Below, one piece after another: positions 1 through 10,728 of a stretch of 64,000 nucleotides of DNA. The DNA comes from Desulfobulbus oligotrophicus (lineage in GTDB: Bacteria; Desulfobacterota; Desulfobulbia; Desulfobulbales; Desulfobulbaceae): assembly GCF_016446285.1 (NCBI RefSeq), contig NZ_CP054140.1:353501-417500 (forward strand), in the 5' to 3' direction. Made by a program: the position numbers and the translations under genes. Positions within the stretch are counted from its first letter, which is position 1, and each line of letters opens with the position of its first letter. The notes under the pieces are model-generated. The model was not told where the DNA came from and did not search any database. It saw only the letters and a program-made list of their open reading frames with translations.

Positions 1-1406
1 ACCCGCGTGCCGAGCAGTTGATCGATGACTTCAAGGATCCGGCCAATCCGCTGACCATCGCTGTTTCCGTGGATATGCTCGACACCGGCATCGACGTGCC
101 CGAGGTGGTCAATCTTGTCTTTGCCAAGCCGATCTTTTCCTGGGTCAAATTCTGGCAGATGATCGGCCGGGGCACCCGCCTCTGCGAAAATCTGTTCGGA
201 CCGGGCAAGGATAAGAAAAATTTCCGCATCTTCGACCACTGGGGCAACTTCGAGCGCTTCGAGATCGACCGTCCCGAAGCCGACCCGGCTCCGTCCAAGT
301 CAATCATGCAACTGGTTTTCGAGGCGCGAATCAGTCTCGCGGAAACCGCTCTGGCCAAAGGCGAGCTGGACACCGTCCGCGATACCGTCGAGCTGATCCG
401 CAAAGACCTCAACGCCCTACCTGAGGAGACCATCGCTGTGCGGGAGCGGTGGCGGGAGAGAAGCGGCCTGCTTGCCCAGGGCGTGCTCGACCAGTTTGCC
501 CCTGCCACGGTGGCCGCGCTCCGCAACGAGATGGCGCCGCTCATGCAGTGGGTCTATACCCGCGACCATAGCGATGCCTATGCCTTTGACCTGCTGACCG
601 TCAATGCCCAGGTGGAATTGCTGCGTCAGTCCGGGCGTTTTACCGACTGCAAGGATCAGATCCAGGAACGGGTGAACGGATTGCTTAAACATCTCAATCC
701 GGTACAGGCCAAGATTGATCTGATCAAGCAGGTAGCGTCCAGCGAGTTTTGGGATATGATTAATGTTGCCACGCTGGAGACACTGCGACAGGAGCTGCGG
801 GGCATCATGCACCACCGGCAGAAACCGACCGTGAATCCGTTGCCGCCCAAGACAATTGACGTTGCCGATGGCGAAGTGGAACTGAACCGCCGCACCAGCA
901 ACGTCAAGTCCATCGACATGCAGCTTTACCGCCAACTGGTGGAAGAGACCCTGGAGCAGTTGTTCGTCACCAACCCGGCCCTGCAGAAGATCAGGCGGGG
1001 CGAGCCGGTTTCGCAGCAGGATCTGAACTCGCTCGTCTCCCTGGTCCTGACCCAGAATCCGGACGTCAATCTGGAGTTGCTGCGCGAATTTTTTCCGGAT
1101 TCGACTCCGCCGCTGGATTTCATCATCCGCACCATCATCGGTATGGAGCCCGAGGCCGTGGAAGAGCGCTTTGCCGCCTTTGCCCGCAGGTTTGCGGATA
1201 ACTCCCGCCAAACCCTGTTCCTGCGCCTGCTCAAGAACCACATCCAGAAATACGGGGCGATCACGGTGGAAAAACTCTACGAGGAACCCTTTACCACCAT
1301 CGCCAGCGACGGCCTCGACGGCGTATTTACCAGCGAAGACCAGGTGGACGAACTGATCACCATCCTTGAAACCTTTCAACCCAAAACAGGAGCACCAACG
1401 GCATGA
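1..1406 (+). CDS. hsdR: Type I restriction enzyme R subunit, C-terminal part (cut by window edge)
   Basis: The frame is open from the first base, so the gene starts left of the window and only about 467 C-terminal residues are seen. The first 70 residues hold the end of the second helicase lobe: the segment [18 protein letters not shown] is a motif V region and [10 protein letters not shown] is motif VI. The rest is the long helical region typical of EcoEI/EcoKI-type HsdR C-termini, which contacts the methyltransferase core. The subunit cleaves and translocates unmodified DNA using ATP as part of HsdR2M2S. Its stop overlaps the hsdM start in an ATGA, so the three genes are translationally coupled. 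The N-terminal nuclease domain cannot be assessed. Confidence 0.93.
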   Translation, partial: PRAEQLIDDFKDPANPLTIAVSVDMLDTGIDVPEVVNLVFAKPIFSWVKFWQMIGRGTRLCENLFGPGKDKKNFRIFDHWGNFERFEIDRPEADPAPSKSIMQLVFEARISLAETALAKGELDTVRDTVELIRKDLNALPEETIAVRERWRERSGLLAQGVLDQFAPATVAALRNEMAPLMQWVYTRDHSDAYAFDLLTVNAQVELLRQSGRFTDCKDQIQERVNGLLKHLNPVQAKIDLIKQVASSEFWDMINVATLETLRQELRGIMHHRQKPTVNPLPPKTIDVADGEVELNRRTSNVKSIDMQLYRQLVEETLEQLFVTNPALQKIRRGEPVSQQDLNSLVSLVLTQNPDVNLELLREFFPDSTPPLDFIIRTIIGMEPEAVEERFAAFARRFADNSRQTLFLRLLKNHIQKYGAITVEKLYEEPFTTIASDGLDGVFTSEDQVDELITILETFQPKTGAPTA

Positions 1407-2962
1407 TTACCGGCCAACTGAAAAGCGATATCGACAAACTCTGGGACGATTTCTGGAGCGGCGGCATCGCCAACCCGCTCTCGGTCATCGAGCAGATCTC
1501 CTTTCTCATGTTCGCCCGCCTGCTCGACATCCGGGAGATTCGGGAAGAGAAGAAGGCCAGTCGCACCGGCAAACCCTTCCGTCGCCTGTTTAGCGACAAA
1601 CCCCTTGCCGACGAGGTGCGCGGCAAAATGCTGGGCGACCTGGTTAAAACTGAACAGGATCTGCGCTGGTCCCATTTCAAGCATCTGAACGGCGAGGATA
1701 TGCTCCGGGTGGTTCGTGACGGCGTCTTTCCCCATTTCAAGACCGTGGCTGTCGATGGCGCCCGATTCGGCGAATACATGAAGGATGCCCAGTTGCTGAT
1801 CCAGAAAACCAACCTGCTGGTCACCGCGGTCAATACCATCGACCAGTTGCCGCTCACCAAAGGCGACACCAAGGGCGATCTGTACGAATACATGCTGGGC
1901 AAACTCACCACTGCCGGCATTGCCGGGCAGTTCCGCACCCCGCGCCATATCATCGCCAAAATGGTGGAAATGCTGGCCCCCAAGCCGGATGAAATTATTG
2001 GCGACCCTGCCTGCGGTACGGGCGGTTTCCTGGTGCAGACCATGCACTACCTGCTGAAAACCAACACCACCCCGGGCATGGAATATCAGGACGAGGATGG
2101 CAGCCTGGTCTACCCTGGCGACCGATTGGAACCGTTCCGGGCGCATATCCAGTCCGGACTGCTGCACGGCTTTGACTTTGACGCCACCATGCTGCGCATC
2201 GCCGCCATGAACCTGCTGCTGCACAACATCGAGGCCCCGAATATCCACTACATGGATACCCTCTCCAACCGCTTCCCTGAAGGTTTCCCGGCCGAGGCGG
2301 AAGGATTTTTTGACATTATCCTGGCCAATCCACCCTTCAAGGGCAGCCTGGACTATGAGGATGTTCATCCGGTTCTCCTGAAAAAGGTCAAAACCAAGAA
2401 GACCGAACTGCTCTTTGTGACCCTGATCCTCAAGATGCTCAAAATTGGTGGCCGTTCCGCCACCATTGTGCCGGAGGGCGTGCTGTTCGGCTCTTCCAAG
2501 GCGCACCAGGCCCTGCGCCGGATGCTGGTGGACGACAACCAGTTGGAGGCGGTTATTTCCCTGCCTTCAGGCGTGTTTAAGCCCTATGCCGGCGTTTCCA
2601 CGGCAGTCATTGTTTTTACCAAGGGCGGGCGAACAGATCAGGTCTTTTTCTACGATGTCCAGGCCGATGGCTTTTCCCTGGATGATAAACGCATTGAGGT
2701 TGCAGAAAACGACCTGCCGGATTTGCTCGAACGCTGGCAGCAGCGCAACCCCAAACAGGACACTGACCGCACCCAAAGGCATTTTTTTGTGGCTGCTGAT
2801 GATATACGGGCCAACAAGTACGACCTCTCTATCAACCGCTACAAGGAAACAGTCTACCAGGAGGAGCAGTATGAACCGCCCAGGGAGATTCTGGCGCGAA
2901 TGATGGACTTGGAGAAGGAGATCATGGCGGACATGGAAGAGCTGCGGGGGATGTTGGGATGA
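1403..2962 (+). CDS. hsdM: Type I restriction-modification DNA methyltransferase subunit
   Basis: A 519-residue N6-adenine methyltransferase of HsdM type. The N-terminal HsdM helical domain covers about residues 1-130. The Rossmann methylase domain then shows motif [10 protein letters not shown] (about residue 200) and motif IV NPPF (about residue 310). It transfers a methyl group from S-adenosylmethionine to adenine in the site chosen by HsdS. It overlaps hsdR by 4 nt and hsdS by 4 nt (ATGA both times), a compact hsdRMS operon. Length is normal and no key residue is missing. Confidence 0.96.
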   Translation: MITGQLKSDIDKLWDDFWSGGIANPLSVIEQISFLMFARLLDIREIREEKKASRTGKPFRRLFSDKPLADEVRGKMLGDLVKTEQDLRWSHFKHLNGEDMLRVVRDGVFPHFKTVAVDGARFGEYMKDAQLLIQKTNLLVTAVNTIDQLPLTKGDTKGDLYEYMLGKLTTAGIAGQFRTPRHIIAKMVEMLAPKPDEIIGDPACGTGGFLVQTMHYLLKTNTTPGMEYQDEDGSLVYPGDRLEPFRAHIQSGLLHGFDFDATMLRIAAMNLLLHNIEAPNIHYMDTLSNRFPEGFPAEAEGFFDIILANPPFKGSLDYEDVHPVLLKKVKTKKTELLFVTLILKMLKIGGRSATIVPEGVLFGSSKAHQALRRMLVDDNQLEAVISLPSGVFKPYAGVSTAVIVFTKGGRTDQVFFYDVQADGFSLDDKRIEVAENDLPDLLERWQQRNPKQDTDRTQRHFFVAADDIRANKYDLSINRYKETVYQEEQYEPPREILARMMDLEKEIMADMEELRGMLG

Positions 2963-4092
2963 TGAAGTACGTTCCTTTGAGTGAAGTAGTTCATGTTGCA
3001 ATGGGTTCCGCTCCACCTGGTGAATCGTATAATGAAAACGGTCGAGGTGTTCCAATGATTGCGGGTGCTGGTGACTATGGAGCACAATATCCTCAGCCCA
3101 AAAAATGGACGACAGCTCCGTCTCGTGTAACTGAAATTGGCGATCTGATTGTATGCGTCAGAGCAACAATTGGAGATTTGAATTGGGCGGACAAAATTTA
3201 TTGTCTTGGTCGTGGTGTCGCAGGGTTAAGAGCAAAAAAAGGAAAAGTCGATATCAAATATGCGGCACATTATATCAATTCAAAAAAGGAAGAATTGTCC
3301 AAGTTGGGTACAGGATCAACATTTCTTGCGATCCGCAGGAATGATTTAGAAGAATTTCCTATCCCCCTCCCCCCGTTGGCGGAGCAGAAGCGGATTGCGG
3401 CCATCCTGGACAAGGCCGACGCCATCCGCCGCAAACGGCAAGCCGCCATTGAACTCGCCGACGACTTCCTCCGCGCCACCTTCCTCGACATGTTCGGAGA
3501 CCCCGTTTCCAACCCTAAGGGGTGGGGTGTAAAAAAATTCGCTGAAATTGGAACGCTCGACCGTGGTATCTCAAAACATCGCCCTCGAAATGCCCCTGAG
3601 CTTCTCGGGGGGCCATACCCATTGATCCAAACCGGGGATGTGGCAAACTCGAATGGATATATCAGCAATTACAAAAGCACATATTCAGAGATTGGCTTGA
3701 AGCAGAGCAAATTGTGGCCATCTGGCACCTTATGCATAACCATCGCGGCAAATATTGCTAAAACAGGAATTTTGACTTTTGATGCATGTTTTCCTGATAG
3801 TGTGGTTGGTTTTTTTCCGAATGGTCTCTCGACCACAGTGTATGTTCAACATTGGCTTGGATTTCTTCAGAAAATTCTGGAAGAGAGCGCCCCTGAATCA
3901 GCTCAAAAAAACATTAATCTGGAAATCTTAAGAAACCTTAACACCCCTTTACCTCCGGTCGATTTACAGCGAGAATTTGCCGAGCGTGTTGCTATTGTTC
4001 AGGTATTACTGGCAAAACAAAACACAGAAATACTTGAGCTGGAGAATCTATTCAATTCCCTCAACCAACGCGCCTTTCGTGGAGAACTATAA
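2959..4092 (+). CDS. hsdS: Type I restriction-modification specificity subunit
   Basis: A 377-residue HsdS with the usual two target-recognition domains (about residues 1-135 and 185-335), separated by conserved helical repeats. The central one begins [20 protein letters not shown], and a partner helix ends the protein. It recognises a bipartite DNA site and directs HsdM and HsdR. The start overlaps the hsdM stop. The target-recognition stretches (about 2960-3355 and 3530-3950) are visibly more AT-rich than the GC-rich conserved helix (about 3360-3525). That mosaic is expected if recognition domains are swapped by recombination. The specificity cannot be read from sequence. Confidence 0.94.
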   Translation: MMKYVPLSEVVHVAMGSAPPGESYNENGRGVPMIAGAGDYGAQYPQPKKWTTAPSRVTEIGDLIVCVRATIGDLNWADKIYCLGRGVAGLRAKKGKVDIKYAAHYINSKKEELSKLGTGSTFLAIRRNDLEEFPIPLPPLAEQKRIAAILDKADAIRRKRQAAIELADDFLRATFLDMFGDPVSNPKGWGVKKFAEIGTLDRGISKHRPRNAPELLGGPYPLIQTGDVANSNGYISNYKSTYSEIGLKQSKLWPSGTLCITIAANIAKTGILTFDACFPDSVVGFFPNGLSTTVYVQHWLGFLQKILEESAPESAQKNINLEILRNLNTPLPPVDLQREFAERVAIVQVLLAKQNTEILELENLFNSLNQRAFRGEL

Positions 4093-4112
4093 CAGCTAAC
4101 CCTGATATCTTT

Positions 4113-4319
4113 ATGCCCTATACGGCCAGCCAAACTGACAACCTCAATCTCCATGTCATCACCTGTGCCGGCTCTGGCAATACCCAGGTGATGGCGGCAC
4201 GGGTGGCTCATTCGCTCAAGACCAAAGCAACGGAAGGGTTCACCCTGACGAGCATCGTGGCCTTCACATTCACCCAGAAGGCCGCCGCCGAACGTAAGGA
4301 TCAGCCCCACTATTGCTGA
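4113..4319 (+). pseudogene. UvrD/Rep-type helicase N-terminal fragment
   Basis: A 68-codon frame resembles the start of a UvrD-like superfamily 1 helicase. TCAGSGNTQ sits where the Walker A motif GxGKT is expected, and SIVAFTFTQKAAAE matches motif Ia. The Walker A lysine is replaced by asparagine and the frame stops just after motif Ia, so this is a remnant and not an active helicase. It lies 20 bp after hsdS. No continuation of the helicase is seen in 4320-4742. Confidence 0.6.
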
Positions 4320-4742
4320 CCTGAACTGTTGGCATCGACTCCATCAAGATCTGAACGATATCCGCCTTGAAACCTTTCGCTGCTGCTTTCCCCCAGCTCT
4401 CCGCTCCACACCTCTGCACCGGGCCGATTGGCGAGCGCCCTTCGTCCGCAAGATTTCTTGCGTTACACAAATAATTTTATCACCTGCGTAACGCTCTTTG
4501 GCTGAAGCCGTTCCAATCATCATCTGCAATTCTCGGCCGTTCAATACCGGCGGTACGAGCCTTCACAAACAACTTTGCCCAGCTTGAATACCATCCCCAC
4601 AGAGTCGGCCTCGCAACGATCGCTCGGCCAGATCATCCTGTTTTTTTGAGAAAAATATTCTCACCATCAGTTTACAAACAAAAAGGAACAGGTACAATTG
4701 AAGTAGTTTGAGCAGTTGGCATGCAGCCTGCAATTAAAGGGC
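4320..4742. other. 423-bp stretch without a convincing gene
   Basis: No supported gene is seen on either strand. It separates the UvrD-like fragment from the acidic-protein gene and looks like a junction left by past deletion or insertion. Two minus-strand frames (4270-4470, 4344-4544) have no recognisable domain. The promoter of the downstream operon should lie near its right end, but no convincing -35/-10 pair can be named. Confidence 0.4.
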
Positions 4743-6032
4743 ATGACAACAACACATACCTTCCCAACCACTTCTCGTTTCATACGGCCAATTGGCATGG
4801 AATCATTCCTGGACCCATCAAAGACTGCATCGAAGAAAGAAATCGACGATGTGTTTGATGCCAATGAACTAGCCTTTCTCTTCGCCAATCATCAATCCAT
4901 TCTCACGAAACGTCAACACTTCGAAATCGATGAGCATGAGGCGCGCAAGATTGCTGGTCAGCAGGATCGTCCTTCACTTGATCAATCTGCAGGTTTGGCT
5001 CGTTCTGGTGATTGCCCGAGTAAAGGACATTCCATAGATGAAGGCTTGGATCAGGCTGAAATCAGTAAGAGTGTCACAGAACCAGGGGTAAATGTTGACC
5101 TTGAGGATGTGGTGGAGAAAGTTGAAGATAACGAACTCTTCGTCGATGATTCAGCATGCGCCCAAAGTGAGGAGGAGGAACTTGAGGATCTCCAGTTAGA
5201 CCAATATCTCGATGAGGAGGAGCTGTTCGAGCTGGAGGGCGAGCAACTTGAGATTATTTCTGCTGTTGAGGAAGAGTTTGATGTTGAAAGCTTGGTGCCG
5301 GAAACAAGTAAAGAATTCTTGGAGAATGAGCCCGGGTCGGATGCAACCGAAGAAGAGGATGCCGTTGATTGGGCGTTGCTGCTTGATGCGGAAGACGAAT
5401 TTGATCCTGAACTGCTCGGCCTGCTCGATGAAACCGAAGTCGAAACAGGAGGCCAGCTGACCGATGAGGAGCGCGCCCTGCAAATGGCCTCCTTCCTTGG
5501 CGATCAATGTGAACTCGACCGGGAAGAAGTATCGCTTATCGCAGAAATTTTTACGGTCAACGGCTGGGCCGCCTGCAAAACGGCGATTCTCCGCGAGCTT
5601 GCTGAAGGGACGTCTGTGGAGGAATTGTACCTGGCCTCGCAAGTGAAAGAGATATGGAAGGAGCATTATGAGTTCTACAGCGGCCAAGCAAGTAACTATC
5701 GCGTTCTGACCTGGCCGACGGCGCTTTGCATCATCAGGTCTTTCGCTGGATACCCTGATCCGGAAGAGGTCGAGCAGATGTTGGTCCGTCTACATGACCA
5801 TTGGCGATACGACGACATCCAGCGGAGAATTTCAAAGACATTTAACGAATATATCATTGGAAAATTCAGCCATGGCGCGGAAGTCTCCGAATTTTACAGA
5901 GAAGCAATAGTCGACAGGCATTCGTTTTTGGTTGACCTGGAACTGCTCCCTCCAAGCAGCGAGGATATTCCGGAACTCACCTTTGATAAACGTGGTCATA
6001 TTCTAAAAAAAGTTAGAAATTTATACAGATAA
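4743..6032 (+). CDS. Acidic protein of unknown function, first gene of the putative defence operon
   Basis: The family was not recognised. The start at 4743 (ATG) follows AAAGGG at a 3-nt spacing, and a TTG at 4716 would add nine residues. The product is about 429 residues. The middle third is extremely rich in Glu and Asp, with runs such as SEEEELEDLQLDQYLDEEEL. The last about 190 residues are ordinary mixed sequence with Trp-, Tyr- and Arg-rich helices and probably form a folded domain. A polyacidic protein beside a DNA translocase could be a DNA-mimic or inhibitor module or a partner subunit; this is inference. The SNF2 gene starts 20 bp downstream on the same strand. Confidence 0.7.
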   Translation: MTTTHTFPTTSRFIRPIGMESFLDPSKTASKKEIDDVFDANELAFLFANHQSILTKRQHFEIDEHEARKIAGQQDRPSLDQSAGLARSGDCPSKGHSIDEGLDQAEISKSVTEPGVNVDLEDVVEKVEDNELFVDDSACAQSEEEELEDLQLDQYLDEEELFELEGEQLEIISAVEEEFDVESLVPETSKEFLENEPGSDATEEEDAVDWALLLDAEDEFDPELLGLLDETEVETGGQLTDEERALQMASFLGDQCELDREEVSLIAEIFTVNGWAACKTAILRELAEGTSVEELYLASQVKEIWKEHYEFYSGQASNYRVLTWPTALCIIRSFAGYPDPEEVEQMLVRLHDHWRYDDIQRRISKTFNEYIIGKFSHGAEVSEFYREAIVDRHSFLVDLELLPPSSEDIPELTFDKRGHILKKVRNLYR

Positions 6033-6051
6033 TAACTGAAGGTGCTTCATA

Positions 6052-8868
6052 ATGCCAAGGGCGAGACTAACACCAATTGCCGGTTGCTGGGTCAGGAAAA
6101 AAGGCAATAACGAGGTTGGCAGGGTTGTTGAATCCGATCTGAAAAATGATCCATCAAGCTGCCGGGTGCAATGGCTGCAAAACCGTCAGAAGGAGTGTGT
6201 TTCTCGGCAGCAGCTGGTTTGCGGATTTCCTTTGGGTGTGGAGGTACAGGATGCTCCGCCCTCGAGAACCCGGCGGTCGCTGGGGGAAGGGGTAATCCTG
6301 GAAACGAGGCGGATTGGCCGACGCGAGCAGGTGTTGGTTGACTTTCTTGAGCGCGGAGAAAGGCATTGGCTTCCCTTTGAGAACCTACGGGCAATTAAAG
6401 GGGTCTGGCAACGATTTGAGTTGTCCCAGACAGGGGAAGCCGGCAATGCCGAACGGTTTCGCCTGCGTAGCCTGGCGCACGCCATTGAAATGTGGCACGA
6501 GAATACCGGCGCCTTATCCCGGCTTGATATCGATCCGCTGCCGCACCAGATTCATCTGGTGCACCATATTCTCGCCTCCGGTAATCTCAACTGGATGATC
6601 GCCGATGACGTGGGCCTCGGCAAAACCATTGAGGTCGGCATGCTGCTCTCCGCCTTGATCCGGCGGGGAACGCACCGGAAAATTTTGTTGGTGGTGCCGT
6701 CCGGGCTGGTCAATCAATGGAAGGAAGAACTGCACCACAAATTCGCGCTCAGCGATTTTCAGATCTATGGAGAAGATTTTGAAATCCATGATGCCCGGCA
6801 CTGGAAATTGTATGATTTTGTGATTGGATCGCTGGACTTGTTGAAATCAGAGAATCATCTGCCCAAACTGTTGCAGGCCGATAATTGGGATCTGATTGTC
6901 TTTGATGAGGCGCATCGGTTGAGCCGCATGCAATACGGCATGAAATTTCAAAGCTCGGAACGCTTCCGGCTCGCCGCCGCACTGAGGAAAAAATCGGATG
7001 CCCTGCTTTTACTGACCGCCACCCCGCACCAAGGAAAAAACGACAAGTTCCAGGGCTTGCTGGAGTTGATCAGGCCGAGCTTCAAAAACCACATCCGCAA
7101 CTTATCACTGCATCCTGAAATTCTTCGGGAGATGGTGATCAGAAACAACAAGTCGGACGCGACCGATGCAGAAGGAAATTTCATTTTTCAGGGAAAAACC
7201 ACCTCATCGATAGCTGTGGATCAAAATGAAGCAGAGCGCTCCTTTGACAGACATTTAAAAAAATATCTGCAGGAAGGGTATAACTCCCAGGGCAGAGGAT
7301 CGGAGATCAGAGACCGGGCGATCGGTTTCGTTATGGCGACCTACCGGAAATTGGCTGCCTCAAGCATTGCATCCATTGAGAGGGCGCTGAGAAAACGGCT
7401 TGAACGGCTGCTGGGTGATATCGCCGCCGAGGCCTCATCGATGGTTGATATCGAAGCGGTGGACGAGCGGTTCGTCGGGGAATGGGAAGAAACTGATTAT
7501 GGGCCAAGATTGGAGTTTTTCCATGGCGAAATCGATCTGCTCAATGATCTGCTGCGACAGGCGGAACTTGTCTTCAACCACGACAGCAAACTTTCAGTCT
7601 TGCTCAACCAGCTGATCCCAGCCATTCGCGGGGAGAATCTCAAGGAAAAGGTGGTGATCTTCACGGAATACCGTGGGACACAGGATTATCTGTCGCGAGC
7701 GCTCTCGGAACGGTACGGCGAGCAATCCGTGGCTGTCATTCACGGAGGGCAGGACAGAAGCGAACGGGAACAGGCGATTATCCAGTTCGAGGACGAGGGC
7801 GGACAGTTTCTCGTTTCCACCGAGGCGGGGGGAGAAGGGATCAACCTGCAGCGGCAATGCCATGTAATGGTGAACTACGATCTGCCCTGGAATCCGATGC
7901 GCTTGGTGCAAAGAGTCGGACGCCTCTACAGATATGGGCAGCAAAAGAAGGTCTTAGTTTTCAATGTCAGCGTGTCGGAGTCAATGGATGGCAGCATTCT
8001 TAACATCCTCTACAATAGAATAGAAAATGTCGTTTCCGATATGTCGGTCCTGGGCGGAGAATACCGTCCCGGATTTGAGGCTGAAATCCTGGGAGAGCTG
8101 GTTGAGGTACTCGATGTTGCTGATATCATAAACAAGTCAAACCAGGAACCGATCGTCCGCACTCAAGAAAAAATTGAGGAAGCATTGAAAGTAGCACGGC
8201 TGGCTGTCGAGAAACAACGAGAATTGATGCAGTACGCTGCCGGCTACGACCCGCATGAAGGCGCAGGTGAATTATCGATAGGACTTGAGCATGTCCAAGC
8301 ATTTCTTGAAGGGGTTTTTGCCGCATTTCACATTGAGATACTAGAGAGGACTCATCAAGGAAAAGTGATGCGAATAAAGCTGCCGCAAGAAATAGCTGAG
8401 GAGATCGGAATATTGGGATTGCAGATGCAAATAACCCTGGACAGAACTATTGCATCACGCCGCCGGGAAATTTTGATGATGGACCTTGATGCCCCGCTTT
8501 TTAATTATCTTTTGAAAAAGGTGAAAAAATACTCGTTCGATGGGCGGGTGGCAAATCTGCAAGGATTGGAATCTGACGCCGTAATTACTACAATGCTTCG
8601 ATGGCAAAATGATCAAGGGGTACGGATGCGCCAAGAGTTTGCGGCTTTTCTTATCACGGATGGAAGTTGCACAAGGAACCCGAAAGCATTTTCCGAGTGG
8701 TTGAAACAACCGGCGCTCGACGGGCATTCACCTGACGTCGAAAGGGGCAAAGTGAAAAAATACTACCAAATTGCCGTCGAAGCTATGGACGCTAGACTCG
8801 ATGAAATGAGCAACAGGGATTTGCATCCCGAAAACAGACAACTGGTCACCGGCGGCTTTGTCGCTTGA
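6052..8868 (+). CDS. SNF2/RapA-like superfamily 2 helicase
   Basis: A 938-residue SNF2/RapA-class ATPase. About 160 N-terminal residues precede the helicase core. The core shows Walker A DDVGLGKT (about residue 185), DEAH (about 285), motif III LLTATPHQG (about 323), motif V EAGGEGINLQ (about 585) and motif VI QRVGRLYRYGQ (about 620). A C-terminal region of about 300 residues follows. Such proteins translocate on double-stranded DNA. Relatives occur in DISARM (DrmD) and in the Dpd DNA-modification clusters, but their other components are not here. A ribosome-binding site (AAGGTG) precedes the ATG. The gene lies between the acidic protein and the DUF262 protein with short gaps, so it is probably one transcript. 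Confidence 0.88.
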   Translation: MPRARLTPIAGCWVRKKGNNEVGRVVESDLKNDPSSCRVQWLQNRQKECVSRQQLVCGFPLGVEVQDAPPSRTRRSLGEGVILETRRIGRREQVLVDFLERGERHWLPFENLRAIKGVWQRFELSQTGEAGNAERFRLRSLAHAIEMWHENTGALSRLDIDPLPHQIHLVHHILASGNLNWMIADDVGLGKTIEVGMLLSALIRRGTHRKILLVVPSGLVNQWKEELHHKFALSDFQIYGEDFEIHDARHWKLYDFVIGSLDLLKSENHLPKLLQADNWDLIVFDEAHRLSRMQYGMKFQSSERFRLAAALRKKSDALLLLTATPHQGKNDKFQGLLELIRPSFKNHIRNLSLHPEILREMVIRNNKSDATDAEGNFIFQGKTTSSIAVDQNEAERSFDRHLKKYLQEGYNSQGRGSEIRDRAIGFVMATYRKLAASSIASIERALRKRLERLLGDIAAEASSMVDIEAVDERFVGEWEETDYGPRLEFFHGEIDLLNDLLRQAELVFNHDSKLSVLLNQLIPAIRGENLKEKVVIFTEYRGTQDYLSRALSERYGEQSVAVIHGGQDRSEREQAIIQFEDEGGQFLVSTEAGGEGINLQRQCHVMVNYDLPWNPMRLVQRVGRLYRYGQQKKVLVFNVSVSESMDGSILNILYNRIENVVSDMSVLGGEYRPGFEAEILGELVEVLDVADIINKSNQEPIVRTQEKIEEALKVARLAVEKQRELMQYAAGYDPHEGAGELSIGLEHVQAFLEGVFAAFHIEILERTHQGKVMRIKLPQEIAEEIGILGLQMQITLDRTIASRRREILMMDLDAPLFNYLLKKVKKYSFDGRVANLQGLESDAVITTMLRWQNDQGVRMRQEFAAFLITDGSCTRNPKAFSEWLKQPALDGHSPDVERGKVKKYYQIAVEAMDARLDEMSNRDLHPENRQLVTGGFVA

Positions 8869-8916
8869 AATAAACCAATAACGTTCGAGGTCCTCTAGTG
8901 AGGAAAGGAAAAGGGA

Positions 8917-10719
8917 ATGGCCAGCCAGAAATATTCCGTCAATCAGCACCTAATCGAGACCCTAATGGCCTGGGTCAAGTCCGGCGAAATTGCCATCCCG
9001 GAGATTCAGCGTCCATTTGTCTGGGATGCCACCCAGGTTCGGGATCTGCTCGACAGCCTCTATCAAGGGTATCCGGTCGGCTACATCATTGTTTGGAAAA
9101 ATCCGGATGTGCAGTTGAAGGATGGATCGCTTTCAGGGGGCAAGAAGATCCTCATTGACGGACAACAACGGATTACCGCACTGTCGGCGGCCCTTGTGGG
9201 CAACGAGGTGATAAACAAGGAATATCGAAAAGTTCGCATACGCATTGCCTTCAACCCCAAAGAGGAACGGTTTGAAGTGAGTAATCCGGCTATCGTGCGC
9301 GATAAGTCCTGGATTCCCGACATTGCGCCGATCATGCAGGGGGAAATTGGCTTGCTCAAACTGGTACGCCAATACACCGAGGCCAATTCTGAGATGGACG
9401 AGGACCATCTGGAGAGAGTGTTAACTCAATTAATTGGCATTACCAAAAAACAGATTGGCATGATCGAGTTGGCCGCTGAACTTGACATCGAAATGGTCAC
9501 CGAAATTTTCATCCGCATCAATCGTGAAGGGGTGACATTGAGTCAGGCCGACTTCGCCATGAGCAAGATTGCAGCCAACGAAATCTATGGCGGCAACCTC
9601 CTCCGCAAGGCTATCGACTATTTCTGCCACCTAGCAGTAGCGCCTGAGTTCTATTTCTTTATCAAGGAGAACGATCCAGAATTTACTGCCACCGACTTCT
9701 TCAAAAAAATGGAGTGGCTGCGCAACGAAAATGAGGATCTTTACGACCCGACCTATAGCGATATGCTACGTGTGGCCTTTGTAGCCCATTTTGCACGTGG
9801 AAAGTTAGGCGATCTGGTAGGCCTGCTCTCGGGACGCGACTTTGTGACCCGTACTTATAAGGATGAGATTGCTGAACAATCCTTTGCACGCTTGAAGGAT
9901 GGCGTCATGGCGTTCATGAAAGAGAACCATTTCAAACGGTTCCTGATGATCCTGAAGTCAGCAGGTTTCGTGGATAGTTCTCAGCTCCAAAACCGGCAAG
10001 GTCCACTCAACTTTGCCTATGCACTTTATCTCAAGCTGCGCCGGGACGACTACCCAGCAGACAAGATCGAACACTACGTCCGGCGATGGTTCGTGCTCTC
10101 GATTCTCACAGGTCGTTACTCCGGTCCACTGGAAACTTTGTTTGAAAAGGATATTCGGAGCATTGACCAGGGTGATTTCGGCGCATTCCTGGTGAATATT
10201 GAAGCGGCTGAGCTTTCTGATACCTTCTGGAACGTGGGCCTTGTCCAGGCCATGAATACCTCGAGCAGCAATCATCCTGCATACAAGGCGTTCCTTGCTG
10301 CCCAGGTGAAGAACAATCACCGAGGTTTTCTCTCCCGGAACATTACCGTGCGTTCCATGCTTGAGCATCGGGGTGATGTGCATCACATTTTCCCCAAGAA
10401 TTACCTGCAACGTGAGTTTGGTCTCAAGCGTTCCGAGTACAACCAAATCGCCAACTATGTTTACACCCAACAAGAAATCAACATTGCAGTCAGCAACCAG
10501 GCACCTGGCCAATATCTGGCCAAGGTAATAGAGCAATGTGCTACCAACCAGCCAGTTTACGGCGGCATTGTTGACTTAGACGATCTGAAATACAACTTTG
10601 AGGAAAATGCCGTGCCCATAGCCCTCCTAGACAACCCGGAATTGAGCTATGGCCAATTTTTGACTGAACGAAGGCGGCTTATAGCACATCAACTTCAATC
10701 TTATTATTTCAGCTTGTAA
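8917..10719 (+). CDS. DUF262/DUF1524 GmrSD-like protein with HNH nuclease motif
   Basis: A 600-residue protein. The N-terminal DUF262 (ParB/sulfiredoxin-like) domain begins with the typical [11 protein letters not shown] segment and has the nucleotide-binding motif DGQQRITAL near residue 81. The C-terminal DUF1524 domain has the HNH-type motif [12 protein letters not shown] near residue 489. This is the architecture of GmrSD-type modification-dependent restriction enzymes, which hydrolyse NTPs and cut modified phage DNA. Whether this copy targets modified DNA is inference. The ATG at 8917 follows the purine-rich GAGGAAAGGAAAAGGGA. The AAA ATPase gene starts 10 bp after the stop. Confidence 0.9.
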   Translation: MASQKYSVNQHLIETLMAWVKSGEIAIPEIQRPFVWDATQVRDLLDSLYQGYPVGYIIVWKNPDVQLKDGSLSGGKKILIDGQQRITALSAALVGNEVINKEYRKVRIRIAFNPKEERFEVSNPAIVRDKSWIPDIAPIMQGEIGLLKLVRQYTEANSEMDEDHLERVLTQLIGITKKQIGMIELAAELDIEMVTEIFIRINREGVTLSQADFAMSKIAANEIYGGNLLRKAIDYFCHLAVAPEFYFFIKENDPEFTATDFFKKMEWLRNENEDLYDPTYSDMLRVAFVAHFARGKLGDLVGLLSGRDFVTRTYKDEIAEQSFARLKDGVMAFMKENHFKRFLMILKSAGFVDSSQLQNRQGPLNFAYALYLKLRRDDYPADKIEHYVRRWFVLSILTGRYSGPLETLFEKDIRSIDQGDFGAFLVNIEAAELSDTFWNVGLVQAMNTSSSNHPAYKAFLAAQVKNNHRGFLSRNITVRSMLEHRGDVHHIFPKNYLQREFGLKRSEYNQIANYVYTQQEINIAVSNQAPGQYLAKVIEQCATNQPVYGGIVDLDDLKYNFEENAVPIALLDNPELSYGQFLTERRRLIAHQLQSYYFSL

Positions 10720-10728
10720 GGGACTCGC

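Noticed and set aside
1376-2506. Long minus-strand frame opposite hsdM
   Set aside because: Antisense shadow of a well-conserved methyltransferase gene in GC-rich DNA.
4320-4742. Group II intron or minus-strand gene
   Set aside because: No domain V hairpin, reverse transcriptase or protein domain could be identified.
6052-10719. DISARM or Dpd system
   Set aside because: The SNF2 protein is compatible, but DrmA/DrmB, the DISARM methylase and all Dpd modification genes are absent from the operon.
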